Positions 12,496 through 25,303 are shown, counted from the stretch's first letter. The stretch: DNA of 64,000 nt from Helichrysum umbraculigerum (GCA_949592205.1 CATIUR010000002.1:7168501-7232500); one strand, 5' to 3'. Notes: generated by a model not told the origin, from the sequence alone. Made by a program: numbers and translations.

Positions 12496-14151
12496 TCGTT
12501 CATGGTTTGTTTTATGGATAGGTTAGTCAAGTGGACTTTTTAGCGTTTCATATTAAATCATGCAATGGAAACAGTGAATGGATTCCCATTTTCGCTACAA
12601 CGGAAGCAGCTCAAAATTCATATCATAAAATTTAGTCGGGTTTGAAGTCAGGGGGTTAGCGTCTACACGGAATTGCCTTTGGTGCAATGTAGTTGTGTAT
12701 GTTCAAGTTTGCAATCTCAGGATAGGTAGGATAGCAATTTAACATTTCATCTATTTAATGATATGATTGACCAGGGATTGTTGACCATATGGATCTTCTG
12801 AGTTGTGAATTTTGATAAATAGAACAATTAAAGCAACATGATATGAACCTTGATTAACACACACCAACGTATCTGCCACTGATATTGTTAATTAACTAAC
12901 TTTTGTTAAAATATTTGTAAACAGTCAATATACACTTTTGAAACTTTCACATTTAGGCTTTTAAATTAATACTTCATTTCAGATGTGATCCTCAGTTAGC
13001 TACGGGAGTTATTAGATACAACACAAAAAGTGTTTACTAAAACACACCGTACAACAGTTACAGCTCACAGTACAACTTATTACATTATAATTTTGATGCT
13101 TGAATCAAATTGTTTGTTGTATTTATCACCTCCCTTTAGCTACACATTTCTACACTTATAAAATATTATTATCTCAAATTTCTATGTGTCTAGTAATTAC
13201 TATTGTGGATTGTAAGCCTACAAAGAGTTATGTTACATGTTACTTGTAGTACATCTTGCAATTCAAAGTTTAAAGTATTTTTCATTTGAAGTTGTCCACT
13301 TTTTTAATATAAAATTCAGTTGGTAACCCTTTTTAAATGGGAGTACTTAAGCAATATCAGCATAGGCTTTTGTGTTGTCACAAAACAGTGCAAAATTTTA
13401 GCTCTATTTGTTGATGTTGAAATGGGATGCCGATACCTAAACTACCCGAAACCCATTTTCGGTTGATCGAGTCACTATGGATGGTTTATTAAGTTGTTCG
13501 GAACGTTGTCAACTTGTCCTAAAAAGAAACAAAACTAGTTGATATCGGTCTCATCGAGATATAATTTCATATTCTCAGTAGTAATTACTAACTCTTGTTT
13601 TCACATTCTTGAGCTCCGTTACCCTTAACCAAGATCTTTGGCTCATTATTTCTCAAGTCATCTCAAAAGCGTATTCAATATAAGCTCAAAAAAGTTAAAT
13701 TAAAATGTATACCATCATAAAATCTTATAAACCACCAAGTTATGCTTTATTGGTGAAGCTAAATGATCATTGATTAACTAATGATTCGCTTCAATTTAAA
13801 TCGAATAATCAAACTAAACTAAGTTACTTGTTATTACACGTATATACATCAAATATATGAAGATTAAACATTTATACTCCGTATTTATCATTTTCCATAT
13901 CACAAAAACAATTTAAAGTATGGTCAACTTAGGTCAACTTTGGTTTCGACTATTTTTTACCCGAGTCCACCATACAGGGTTTAGAGGCAAATAAAATAAA
14001 ATTCAAAACGAAAGGTAGGGTTTATACACTTTTCTATCTATAGACCCAAAAATAACACTGTAAAATTCCCATCACCATCGTTATCTTCTTCAATCAAACC
14101 AAACCAACACCCAAAACACATAATTTTCATGTGGCAAATGAATTGAATTGA
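12496..14151. other. Intergenic DNA upstream of the gyrase gene
   Basis: No gene is seen. Positions 12763-12797 match perfectly a 35-bp piece of the GH31 gene's first exon (30748-30782) in the same + strand orientation, and a weaker match runs to about 12825, so this is a small gene relic. The last 150 bases should hold the GYRB promoter and 5' UTR; a TTTATACAC near 14020 could be a TATA box, but this is uncertain. Confidence 0.5.
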
Positions 14152-17100
14152 ATGGCTCTTCTTAAACCCTATCATCATTCAACTTTATATTACTATCGTT
14201 TGATCATGTCTTCAAGATTCTTTATACCCACTAATGCCCTATATGTTTCTTCTTCACCACCTTCAGTACTCTTAAAACCCAGGTATAAAGTTACTTCCTT
14301 TTTTGAAAAAGTTAATATTTGGTTTGTTTTTATTATAATCTTGAAATTTTGCATTTTTAGGGCTAATTTGGGAGTGAGGAGTATATCTACAAACAGGGTT
14401 CTGGTTCCTAGTGTTTTAGTACCACCAAGGGCATTTATGTCAACTTCTGCATCAAGTTCTGTTACAGATGTTCCTAAAGTGAAAGATGGTTATGGGTCTG
14501 AAAATATTCAGGTTATTGAGATTATTTGAACATTAGCATTGTTTTTATTGGTAGAACTTTTGTTGATATGTTTGATGTTTTGTTTACAAGTTTAGAGCTG
14601 AGATTGGTTTTTGTATGTTGCTGTATATGTTTAGGAAAAATAATTGAAATTTTGATATGACTTTATGTTAGAAGCATTACCATTGTTTTATTTGTACATT
14701 TCTGTTAATAAGTTTAGAGCTAAAATTGGTACTATAAGATGTGGTGTTATAAACAAATTTGAAATTTTGATATGAGTTTATGTTTTAAACATTAGCATTG
14801 TTATATTTGTAGAGTTTTTGTTGGTATATCGATGTTTTGTTAGCAAGTTTAGAGCTGCAAATGGTTTGTTGTATGCTGTTGTATGTTTAGGAAGATACTA
14901 TGAAATGTGGTTTTTTAGGTGTATGTGTGTCTTAAAGTGACTAGCATATAGATTATTGTACTCTGAAGAATGACCATACGATAATAAGTTTTGTTGCACT
15001 TATCGTAAGTTTCGATTCTTTAACCCAAAGTAACGAGAATGACTTTGTCCTAAAGTTTGGGAACTACTTATTGCAATTTTAAATGGTGATAGTAAGTTGT
15101 ATCTCACATCCAAACACCCCTAAAGCTTACCAAGTTGATAATGTTATGAATCTAGTTATGTATATATACACACGTGTACCTCTTTTCCTATATACATTTT
15201 TATTTTTCTTGATTCAGATATTAGAAGGTTTGGATGCTGTGAGGAAAAGACCTGGAATGTACATCGGAAGTACTGGCTTTCGTGGTCTGCATCATTTGGT
15301 ATCTTGCTTACTTGTTTTAATTGCATTGAAGTTTTTCTTTTCTCATTACTTTAATATTGGAATACTGATTTTTTTTCCTACGTATATACATTAAGGTTTA
15401 TGAAATATTGGATAATGCTGTTGATGAAGCTCAAGCAGGATTTGCTTCAAAGGTTGAGATTGTGCTACTTGCAGACGGTTCAGTGTGCATCACAGATAAC
15501 GGACGTGGGGTATGCAATATTATATTTCTTATCTAGTGGTCGCTTATGATGAGTTAAATTCAAGAATGATTATCAAAGAACTATTGTCGAATTGGTTGGT
15601 ATGATTTGTTCACTCCCATACTGCAGATTCCAATCGACTTGCATCCAGGCTCGAAAAAGTCAGGAGTGGAGACCGTGTTAACCGTATGTAGCTACATTCG
15701 TCTTTTCACTTTGAATTTTAAATGCATTATTTATCTTGTAACACTTAAAGTGTATTTTTTTATGCCAAATTTTAGAATAATCAGTAGATATTATCGTTAA
15801 TCGTTAATTAATACGGAGTATATAACAAGAAATGGCACCTGATAGTAAAATGAATCTTGAGTGCTATAGTTATTCACTTATTTGTATGTTTTCTTTTGAT
15901 TTTGGTTATTACTTGGCTACTTGCTAATGGTGTAGGTTTTGCATGCTGGTGGCAAATTTGGTGGTGCCAGTAGTGGTTATAAAGTGTCAGGCGGGCTACA
16001 TGGTGTTGGTTTGTCAGTTGTTAACGCGTTATCTGAGGTAATCATCTATAGCTTTTGAACCTTTTGTAACTACAATCATAAATAAACTCTTAAAATAGCT
16101 TCCTCATAAAAGAAAGTCGAATGTCATCAAATTTTCTTTTATTTATTATTTTACAGGCATTAGAAGTTACTGTTTGGAGAGATAACAAAGAATGTCATCA
16201 AAGCTACACTCGTGGAAAACCTCATAAACCATTAGAGTGTAATGATCTTCCTGCTGACTCTGGGGATCGTACAGGGACATGCATAAAGTTTTGGCCAGAT
16301 GCACAAAGTACTTTTTTTTTACTTATCCTTTTAAAATTGTAATTTTAAATAGTTAAGCTGCCATAAAGGATCTATTTATGGATTTTGTAACTTTCAATGC
16401 AGTATTTACATCTGGAATGGAGTTTGATTATGATACGATTGCTGCACGAGTTCGGGAGCGAGCTTTTCTAGTCCCTGGGGTATAGTCATTAGCATCCCTC
16501 TAAGTTTTGTTAAATCCTTATCAATTTCAGCAGATGTGGCATTTTTAAGCTATTTACTTGAACATCTGTTGATGTGGGTTAGATTTTCCTATAATGTGTT
16601 TAGGATGAAATTTATAAGCTAATAGAAAATGAAACAGGTGGAGTGGTTTAAAATTGATATAAAGTGTTATTCAGGTGTTTGTAGCCTTAAAATTGATATA
16701 AGCGACTTAAGTAATTTTTAAAAGTATATTAATGAGTAAGTAAAATCTGTAAAAAAATGTTAGAGGGCCATCCCATTTCCCAAACCAATACGTGTTAATA
16801 AGCTACTCGTTTTGACCCATGACCCACTCATTCCATTTTGCCACCTATATTTCAGCATTTTACTTGCCCCTGTTGAGTTTTTCGTTTCACCCTGACTAAG
16901 GGACCTTCATGAATGCCAGGTCATGCGCATGCTGGAATTTTTATTTTTTTTAGTGGAAAAAAATGAAAACTAGCTATTGTAGTGCAGTTCTTTTTATTTG
17001 TTGTTATTGTATTGTATATCCTATGTTAAAAAGGAGATCTTCACTCTTTAAATTGTACTATGGGCTTTTTGTTATTCTCGATTTCTACATCTTTCGAGAT

Positions 17101-20100
17101 GGATGCTTCTTGTTTATCATTCATATAATGAATTAGTCATATTTGTGTTGAATATTGATTGTTTTATTTTCCAAATATTGGCAGCTAACTATTACTCTCA
17201 AGAAGGAGGATATAGACCCTGAGAAGAACCGACTTGATGAATATTGTTTTGCGGGGGGACTGGTGGAGTATGTGAAGTGGTTAAATGCTGATAAGGTGCT
17301 TATCATTTTCCATCTGTTACTCATTGTTGATTACAATATATGATGATGTATTAAACACAATCATCTTACTATTGTTTTTTTTTAAAAGTACCCTTTTGTT
17401 CTAATAAAGCGATTTAGAGGGTGGTAATCAACTTGACGGGATTGTATATATATTATTTTGCTCTCGAGTATCGTACTAGTATCCTTTTAGTGTAAGTGAC
17501 GGATTGTTTTTTGATTTAGCAACCAATTCATGACGTCTTGAGCTTTAGAAAAGAAGCAGATGGGACCACTATTGATGTAGCTTTCCAATGGTATTTCAAT
17601 ACTATTTTCTTTATCTTTCAAATATATTTGGTGTACGTTTTTTGGTTCCCAAACAGTGATAATACAACATCGTTTTGGATTTTACTCAAAATAATGCATA
17701 CAAATTCTTAAATATAGTAATTGTCAACAGTTTATGAGATTCACCAGGATTATTGTAAAATGCCACTAGGTGTTCGGATGCATACTCAGATACAATGCTA
17801 GGATATGCTAACAGCATACGTACAGTTGATGGTGGGACCCACATAGATGGTATCAAAGCTTCACTTACACGAACTCTCAATAACCTTGGAAAGAAGTCGA
17901 AGCTTATCAAGGTATTTGACTTGCTATTTAGTAATTTGCATTTTTTTAGTTATCAGTTAAATTGAGTTGGTGATGGTTTCAGGAAAAGGATATCAGTTTA
18001 AGTGGTGAGCATGTGAGAGAGGGATTGACTTGTGTAATATCGGTCAAACTTCCAAATCCTGAATTTGAAGGGCAAACAAAGGTATAGTCTTAACCTAACT
18101 GTGGTCATTAGTTTCTCGTTATCGAGATCTGATTCTTGTACTTCACGTTTGTTTGAAAGACGAGATTAGGTAATCCTGAAGTTCGAAGGATCGTTGATCA
18201 ATCGATGCAAGAATATCTTACTGAATACTTGGAGTTAAATCCAGATGTGCTTGACCTAATCCTCTCAAAGTCACTTAACGCTTTAAAGGTATGATAACAA
18301 ATGATCAAATAGCTAAGTTATTTTAAATAAGTAACTGAAGGTCATTGAAATGTTGTGTGAGTAGGCAGCTCTAGCTGCAAAGCGGGCCCGTGATTTGGAG
18401 AGACAAAAGAGTGTTTTGAAAGTGTCATCTCTTCCAGGAAAACTTGCTGATTGTTCAGCCACGGATCCTGAAATTGCAGGTACCTTTCAGTTTTCACTGA
18501 CTTTTATTCTAAAATGGTCCCTGTGTTATAGCGTTTTAGTAGTTTCAGTCCCGTGGTAAGTTTTTTTGCATGTTCAGTCCCTAGAAGGCACTTTTATTAC
18601 ATTAACAGTCCCTGATCCTCTTAAATTGAATAAAATACGCTTACTTTAAGCTTATGTCCCGCCTACAGATGTAAGGGTATTTTAGTCATTCTAAGAGGAT
18701 CAAGGACTGATAATGTAACAAAATGTGCCACCTAGGGGAGTAGATGTGCGGAAAACGTGATCAAGGGACTGAAACTGTAAAAAACGATATAACATAAGGA
18801 CCAACGATATAACATAATAATCTGTTACATTGCTTTTAATTAACGTGCTATCTTGAACTTGTTGGCTGTAGAAATTTATTTACTTTTGGTATAAAGATCT
18901 ATAATACTTGTGACATTTTGCAGAGATTTTTATAGTTGAAGGAGATTCAGCTGGTGGAAGTGCTAAACAAGGCCGTGATAAAAACTTTCAAGCTATTCTT
19001 CCTTTGAAAGGTAAAATCTTAAATGTTGAAAGAAAGGATGAAGCGGCAATGTACAAAAACGAGGAGATTCAAACCTTAATTCGTGCCCTTGGCCTTGGAG
19101 TAAAGGTAAATTCTTTAATAACATTATGGTGTCATTAGGGACTGCAAATGGAATTTCTACCTATATACTTTTGGTTTGATAATTGATATGGTTTGTGTTG
19201 TATCTCAAACGGGATAGATTATAAGGGAACGGGTTGAAAGGTCATGTAGAAGTAGAACCTCTTAAGTCGTTCATTACTCAAATATTTAGATTATTATTGT
19301 AGTAATATTATTTATGTTATCAAAATTAACGTTTTAATGTTTTAAAAGAAAATACTTTATTATTTGGACACAAAGGTGCTTGTGAACTATGGCTCGACCG
19401 CTCGACCCAACCTGGGCCGGCCTGTACCCAACCAACCCGTATTGCCACCTCTAAGTTTCATTTTTTTTTTGTTTCTGTTCACTTTGTTAACTTGTGATCT
19501 TTTCTCTTGGTATTTACTAATAATCTGTGTTTCAGGGAGAGGATTTCAAGAAAGATGGTTTACGATACCATAAAATTATAATCTTAACTGATGCTGATGT
19601 TGATGGTGCTCACATTCGCACATTATTATTAACATTCTTCTATAGATATCAGGTATCAGGCTTTCTTTTCTTTTTTATTTTTACTACTGAGGAAAAAACT
19701 GATTCAAATTTGCCACGTTTGACCTTTTTGTCAAATATTTAAAATACTCATTAACAAAAACAGATAGGATCTTCTGAACCAAATCATTGTCTTGTTGAAA
19801 TGATGACCAAAGACAAATAATTTACATGTGTTCGCAGAGAGCTTTATTTGATGAAGGCTACATTTATGTTGGTGTTCCACCCCTGTACAAGGTTTGCATT
19901 TCTCTTTACATGATGAAAATTACCTTTTCTGGCGAAGTTTGTTATAAAATGTTACATTCTGGGATATTATACAGGTAGAAAGGGGGAAGCAGGTGCGCTA
20001 CTGCTACGATGAGTCAGAGCTTAAAGAACTGCAGAGTACCTTCCCATCTAATGCCTCGTACAATATCCAGAGGTTTAAAGGTAATCAAATAAAGTATTTC

Positions 20101-20903
20101 TTAATATTTTTTAAGACCAATAAATACTTGTAAAATACGTCACATAACTATTCATGAAATGTTCTGTTGATATGTATGATAATTAGGTTTGGGAGAAATG
20201 ATGCCGTTACAATTATGGGAAACTACTTTAGATCCCCAAACCAGGCTATTGAAGAAACTGGTGGTTGAGGATGCAGCTGAAGCAAATGTTACATTTTCTT
20301 CACTTATGGGTGCAAGGGTAAGTTCCAAATTTCAGTTATACAGATATCATAAGGTTCTTTTCATTCACACAAACACATAAAAGAGGTTTCATACTAATCG
20401 TCATTTGGTAATTACATTTTCTTCACTTATGGCCTTATGGGTGCAACCGTGAGTTCCAAATTTCAGTTATACCATTATCGTAAGGTATATTTCATTCACG
20501 CAAACACATATAAAATGTTTCATACAAATCATCATTTGATAATTAACATTACATTTCCAGTTTGGAGAGAATGAAAGATGTTTTTATCTTCCTATTTCTT
20601 AAACTTTGCATGTACTTGAGTTGGAAAGAAAATAAAAGAAAGCTGACAATGTTACAAGTAGGTCATTCATTTATAGACCATGCTAATTTAAGATTCTAGT
20701 TTAAGCCGTTTAGTAGCTAAAAAGGATTGTAGACTTTTGGTTTAGTTACTCTCTGAATCTTGTCACATTATGGACGAAAGTTTTGGAAAGGAAGTTACTC
20801 AAATGTATTGATATGTTTGTAACAAATTATATAGGTGGACGTGCGCAAGGAGATGATAACAAACACAGCCAGAAAGATGGATTTGAAGCATCTTGATATA
20901 TGA
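14152..20903 (+). CDS. GYRB: DNA gyrase subunit B, organellar (20 exons, 729 aa)
   Basis: This is the ATPase subunit of type II topoisomerase, which with GyrA supercoils plastid or mitochondrial DNA. Exons: 14152-14282, 14361-14511, 15218-15298, 15396-15509, 15627-15683, 15936-16037, 16157-16307, 16403-16479, 17185-17295, 17520-17590, 17770-17911, 17983-18081, 18160-18288, 18365-18479, 18924-19105, 19536-19652, 19838-19891, 19975-20080, 20187-20317, 20835-20903. All introns are GT-AG and the frame stays open. About 80 N-terminal residues rich in Ser, Arg and hydrophobics form a transit peptide. The GHKL ATPase shows EILDNAVDEAQ (124-134) and DNGRG (155-159). The Toprim domain shows EGDSAGG (516-522) and DADVDG (590-595), which supply the Mg-binding acids; QRFKGLGEM follows. 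The protein ends KHLDI as in Arabidopsis. Length and catalytic residues look intact. A second in-frame ATG lies at codon 19. Confidence 0.97.
18511..18806. mobile_element. MITE-like inverted repeat in GYRB intron 14
   Basis: The intron contains outward copies of a sequence beginning GGTCCCTGTGTTATAGCG on the left and its diverged inverse (ATATAACATAAGGACC) on the right. Further inverted blocks (GTTTCAGTCCC, CAGTCCCTGATCCTCTTA) pair inward. The whole intron insert can fold back on itself. It has no coding frame, and I could not fix a target duplication. Confidence 0.65.
20291..20541 (+). repeat. Partial tandem duplication of GYRB exon 19 end and intron 19
   Basis: Positions 20291-20410 (last 27 bases of exon 19 plus the start of intron 19) recur at about 20413-20541 with roughly 85-90% identity by eye. 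The second copy has an 8-base insertion in the exon part (TGGCCTTA). Its donor context changed from AGGGTAAGT to ACCGTGAGT, so a GT is still present. Confidence 0.85.
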
Positions 20904-22540
20904 AGTTATATATATCGTATGGGGATATGGTGTAGATGAACCGAATTCTTGTGTTAGATTGTACAGGAAACAAAGGCGATTAGACGAAAAAGTTACTGAG
21001 AGGTGACTACAGTTCATTTTTCAGACCTATGATTTTGTATGTGTTAGATGCTTATACCTTGTTGGTTTATCCCCTCCTATGAAACAACTTACTGAATTAT
21101 ATGTATTAGATTATAACAATTTTGCAAATCTGTGTACTAGTGTCTCCTTCTTTCTTGTTAGCCCTTTGTAGTTTACATTTAAGTGTAACTTAGGCTTTCT
21201 ATAAACAGTTGAAAATCATTAAATTATCTTCATCAGTGTCACCAAAGATTATAAAAGCACTTGCGCAAAGTTTCGTGTATGATATATGTCTATGTTCATA
21301 GTAAGCACAATAAGTTTTTAGACAGGCATAGTAAGTTGCACAAATTATGCACATAAAGATGGCTTAAGTATGTTTTTAATACTCTAGTTTGATAACAGTC
21401 TCTTTCCGAAAACCGTTACTTTGTGTAAAAAGTAAAAAGGTACTTTGACGATTTTCACTTTTTTCACCATGAGGTGCTTGGGGGGCTTATGTTTATCGGC
21501 TTACGCCGTAAGACAAAGATGTAAAATCATGATTTTTTACGTTTATCAAGTAGTTAGTGATAAGCTCTTAAAAGAGTTGATTCAAACATTTGTAATGAGT
21601 TTTTAAGTTGTACAATACTCTGATTAGTTATTAAAAAGCATATTAAACTCAAACGCCCCTATATCATGATTTCCCTAAATCAGAGATTATGAGATTATTT
21701 CCAAACTTCTCATATTAACCTTTCATGACTTGTACATGAAATATCCTAAAGAAAAAAACGTTACAAAACAATCATTGGACTTGCGAAAAAGAAAAAATTT
21801 CAAACCAAAATCAGAAAATAATATGTTCTTTTAGCGGAAATTAGTAAATTTTCAACTAATATTGTTCGTAAATTGAGTTATAATATCTTTGTTATGATGT
21901 ACGATTGAGAATTGTTATGGTTATACAAGAATGAAACGTAAAAAGATCCAGAAATGATTTATCACTATTACTTTTATTAGTTTATCATTCTTCTTTCTTT
22001 ATCTTTATCTTAATGGTGTTGCATCATTTTGTATTCGAATTTTTTTAAAATTTGGTAACCGAGTACTTTTCGTCTATCATTTTTATAGTTATATAACGAC
22101 TTTGATCATCTAACACGTAATAACATCTCGACTAGGAAATGACAATGTAATTCGTATTTTTGTTTGCAATCCTTTACTACCTTAAGTAGTGTTAAATCCA
22201 CAAATTCATAAGGACCATAAAATTTTATTTTATTAAGTTTGTTATATATCAAATTTAATTAAGGTGTATTTTGTAACAATTATAAAAAGGCAACAATATA
22301 AAGTAAAAGTACAAGTAATTAAAGCCACCCGTGAGAACCTATAATATGTACAAGTCGAAGATGCGTGAAATAACGTCAGTTCCACGTCGGAGTTGGAGCC
22401 GTACATCGGCGAAGAGAGAAAATGCAGTGATGGGAAAACGGTACCGACACCGACGCATTACCCACTTGTACTTTCTCTCTCTATCTCTATATCTATCTAA
22501 TTACCTCTATTCCCCCAATTTTTTTAACAAACCCTAGAAT
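20904..22540. other. GYRB 3' flank and trihelix 5' flank
   Basis: No gene is seen. The GYRB 3' UTR probably covers the first few hundred bases. The last 70 bases are a CT-rich leader (CTTTCTCTCTCTATCTC) typical of plant 5' UTRs. At 22374-22400 ACGTCAGTTCCACGTC contains two ACGT cores that could bind bZIP factors. A 68-codon frame (22331-22537) ends three bases before the trihelix ATG in the same frame; whether it is transcribed is unknown. Confidence 0.5.
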
Positions 22541-23482
22541 ATGGCCGACGACCTAGCTTTAACCAATTATCAATCTCCGGTTACCGGCGCCGGAGCTACA
22601 CAACCTCCGTCATCTCGTCCGATTCCTTTCCGTGAAGATTGTTGGAGCGAAGATGCCACGTCGACTCTCGTCGACGCTTGGGGCCGGCGGTACCTTGAAC
22701 TCAACCGCGGTAATCTCCGGCAGAAGGATTGGCAGGAAGTCGCTGACGCCGTTAACGCTCGTCACGGCCATACGAAGAAAACTCGCCGGACCGATGTTCA
22801 GTGTAAGAATCGTATCGATACTTTGAAGAAAAAATATAAGGTTGAGAAAGCTAGGGTGTCGGAATCTAACGGACAGATTACTAGCACCTGGCCTTTTTAT
22901 TCTCGTTTAGATCCGTTAATCGGATCCGCCGCGACGGCGAAAAAGTCGTCGGCGACGGCGTCACCGTCGCCTCCGACCGGCGTTCCGTTACCGTACCGGA
23001 AACCTCCGTCGACGATGTTATCGCCTCAATTTCCGACACCACTTGCGATTCTTCCGCAGAAACGATCGCTACCGGTTGCGGCGGCAGTAGACGAATCGTA
23101 TTTTCGTAGGAATTACTCAGCGGTTGCGGCTGCCGCTGCGGCGGCAGAAGAAGAAGGTTCGGAGGATGATGAGTCGGTGGAGAGTAGTGAAGATGAAGGT
23201 GCAGCTGGTACTGCGGGCGGAGGGGAAGGAGGCAGGAAGGACAGTGGTGGTGAAACGGATTCGATGAAACGATTGGCTAGGGCAATTGAAAGGTTCGGTG
23301 AGATTTACGAGCGAGTTGAAGGTGAGAAACAGAAACAGATGATTGAATTGGAGAAACAAAGGATGCAATTCACTAAAGATTTGGAAGTGCAAAGGATGCA
23401 GTTGTTTATGGATACACAGGTTCAGCTGGAGAAGATTAAGCAAGCAAAGAGGAATGTTTCTGATGATGATGTTTACAGTTAA
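22541..23482 (+). CDS. Trihelix transcription factor, ASIL-like (313 aa, single exon)
   Basis: This intronless gene begins MADDLALTNY and carries a GT-1/Myb-like trihelix DNA-binding domain at about residues 34-100. Conserved tryptophans are visible (CWSEDATSTLVDAW, KDWQEVADAV), as is the third-helix region (TDVQCKNRIDTLKKKYKVEK). A Pro/Ser/Ala-rich linker (about 125-200) leads to an acidic stretch (EEEGSEDDESVESSEDEG) and a C-terminal amphipathic coiled coil (about 240-305) rich in Glu, Gln, Lys and Met, probably for dimerisation. This architecture and length match the Arabidopsis ASIL1/ASIL2 group, nuclear repressors of seed-maturation genes. The exact orthologue cannot be settled from sequence alone. 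The coding region is clearly more GC-rich than its surroundings. Confidence 0.92.
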   Translation: MADDLALTNYQSPVTGAGATQPPSSRPIPFREDCWSEDATSTLVDAWGRRYLELNRGNLRQKDWQEVADAVNARHGHTKKTRRTDVQCKNRIDTLKKKYKVEKARVSESNGQITSTWPFYSRLDPLIGSAATAKKSSATASPSPPTGVPLPYRKPPSTMLSPQFPTPLAILPQKRSLPVAAAVDESYFRRNYSAVAAAAAAAEEEGSEDDESVESSEDEGAAGTAGGGEGGRKDSGGETDSMKRLARAIERFGEIYERVEGEKQKQMIELEKQRMQFTKDLEVQRMQLFMDTQVQLEKIKQAKRNVSDDDVYS

Positions 23483-24914
23483 TCTTTCTAATTCGATGCT
23501 AATGATGATGATGATTGTTGAGTTATATTTTGACATTCGGTTACTTATTTGCATTCTGGTATTTATGCATATGCTGAAAAAAGAAAGTATATATAATATC
23601 TGGATGATTTTCAAGGATGAGGATGTTTGTTAAACTGTAAGAGTAATTATTATGATCTTTAGTTAAGAATGTTAATGTTGTAGTTCTATTCAGACTTGGT
23701 TAATCTTTCTTGCAGAAATTTGGTCTCTAATACTTCGTTTTCGTTCAAGTTGCATAATTTGATTGCTGTTACAGATATATGATCTGTTCTGCTTATAAAT
23801 CTATTTGGTCTATTGTGTTAAAACCGTATGTACAATCAGATTTAAGATAGAATGATTAGGCTGTTTGACCTATGTATGCTTGTGTTAAGGATGATACGTA
23901 TATGTTGGTTTGGAGTAAACCTGTGAGGTTACTCTGATCATGGGTTTGAGTCATGGAACTGTCTGACTGGTGGAGCAACATTGGTGCACCACGGACTTCT
24001 TGTATCTTTTTAACGCGACAGAGACGGTGGTGTGTCTGCCTATGTGACTTTTGAATCACGTGGTTACTAACTTAAAGTTCTTATCAAGGTTTTTAAGGGC
24101 CATATTCTATTGCTTTAGTTATTTAGGATGAAAGGATGACTCCGAAGGTGAAGCCTGTACGAGTCTTTTTTTTCTTTGTTTAGAATGAGCGTGGTCTTCC
24201 TGTAACTATTTCCTGCACGTATGTCTTTAGCTTTAGCTCTTGTTGGGTCTCAACCGGAAGTTGGAACCACATTCCAGCTTGGCTTACTGACATAATATAA
24301 TTAACATAGCGTGCAAACATAGGATCATGATGTCCATGCTGTATTTTACCACAATTATGATGTCTGCAGTTAAATTAGAAATGGAAATTGGACGTTTTTT
24401 TCTCTTTTGCAGGCGTTTTAACTTGCATGCGTTGAGCTTTTGGATTAGGATTTGGGGCGGGTACATGTGTAGCTCAATATTCGTATATGCCTTTGTTACC
24501 TTTCCTAGGGTCAATTGGTACCCATTTCCCATGTATGCCTCTGAGCCCATGATTCTTTTTAACCAACTCTTTGTCCAGAGTAGCCTGGATATAGTTGATC
24601 ATCTGTCTTGTTCAAGGTTTTCTGGTATAGGTGTCCAAAACCGTGCATATATTCTTTTAGAGGACTTGAGAAATGTCAGCTAATATTTGAAACTTTTCTG
24701 GATGAATAAAACTGCATGCATCATACGAACAGTTTTAAGAATATAATTTCATTGTTTGTGACTCACTTGGATGATAGCAGCCTAAGCAAAAATATATCGC
24801 ACGATAGCTGAAAGTCTTCCGAATCAGATTGAAACGTTTGATTCACGTACGTTTTAAGACTTTAAGTTGAGTCACGAAGCTAGTACTCAAATTGCAGTTC
24901 GAAAGGGCTAATCT
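23483..24914. other. Trihelix 3' flank and intergenic DNA
   Basis: No gene is seen. The first few hundred bases probably hold the 3' UTR. Frames at 24284-24683 on both strands overlap and have unplaceable composition, so I read them as chance. Confidence 0.5.
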
Positions 24915-25303
24915 TAGAGGTGACAATTTTAGACCCATTGGTTAATTTTGGGTCAATTTGGTTAATTTTTAGGAGGGGATGGGTTTGTTGGGTCTCCTCC
25001 TCATTTTTTGAATGGGTCTAAATGGGTTTTTCAATATAACCTCTAATTGTGTAAAAATTAACCAACGGGTTTAGACGGGTCTAGCGGGGTTTTTTTTTTC
25101 CACCTCATTTCATTTTTTTCATTTTTCACTCAAATAAAAATAAAATAAAATTTGGTGAACCCGATGACCCGACCAGACCCGACCCGAGACCCGGACCCAT
25201 TTTGACCCATCCTTTTAAATGACCCATCTAGACCCGGACCCATTTAGACCCAAACCCATCTAGACCCGTGACCCGACCCGACCCATTCATTTTGCCACCT
25301 CTA
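24915..25303. mobile_element. hAT-type MITE with 8-bp target duplication
   Basis: The element begins TAGAGGTGACAATTTTAGACC and ends with the inverse, TTTGCCACCTCTA. It is flanked by GCTAATCT at 24907-24914 and 25304-25311, an exact 8-bp target duplication typical of hAT elements. The interior is packed with GACCC/GGGTC words (for example GACCCGACCC). It has no coding frame. Degenerate relatives ending in GCCACCTCTA or starting GAGGTGGCAA occur in introns of neighbouring genes. Confidence 0.9.

Noticed and set aside
24284..24683. Overlapping frames of 88 and 118 codons on opposite strands
   Set aside because: Neither shows domain features or plausible start context, and they lie in AT-rich intergenic DNA; they are likely chance.
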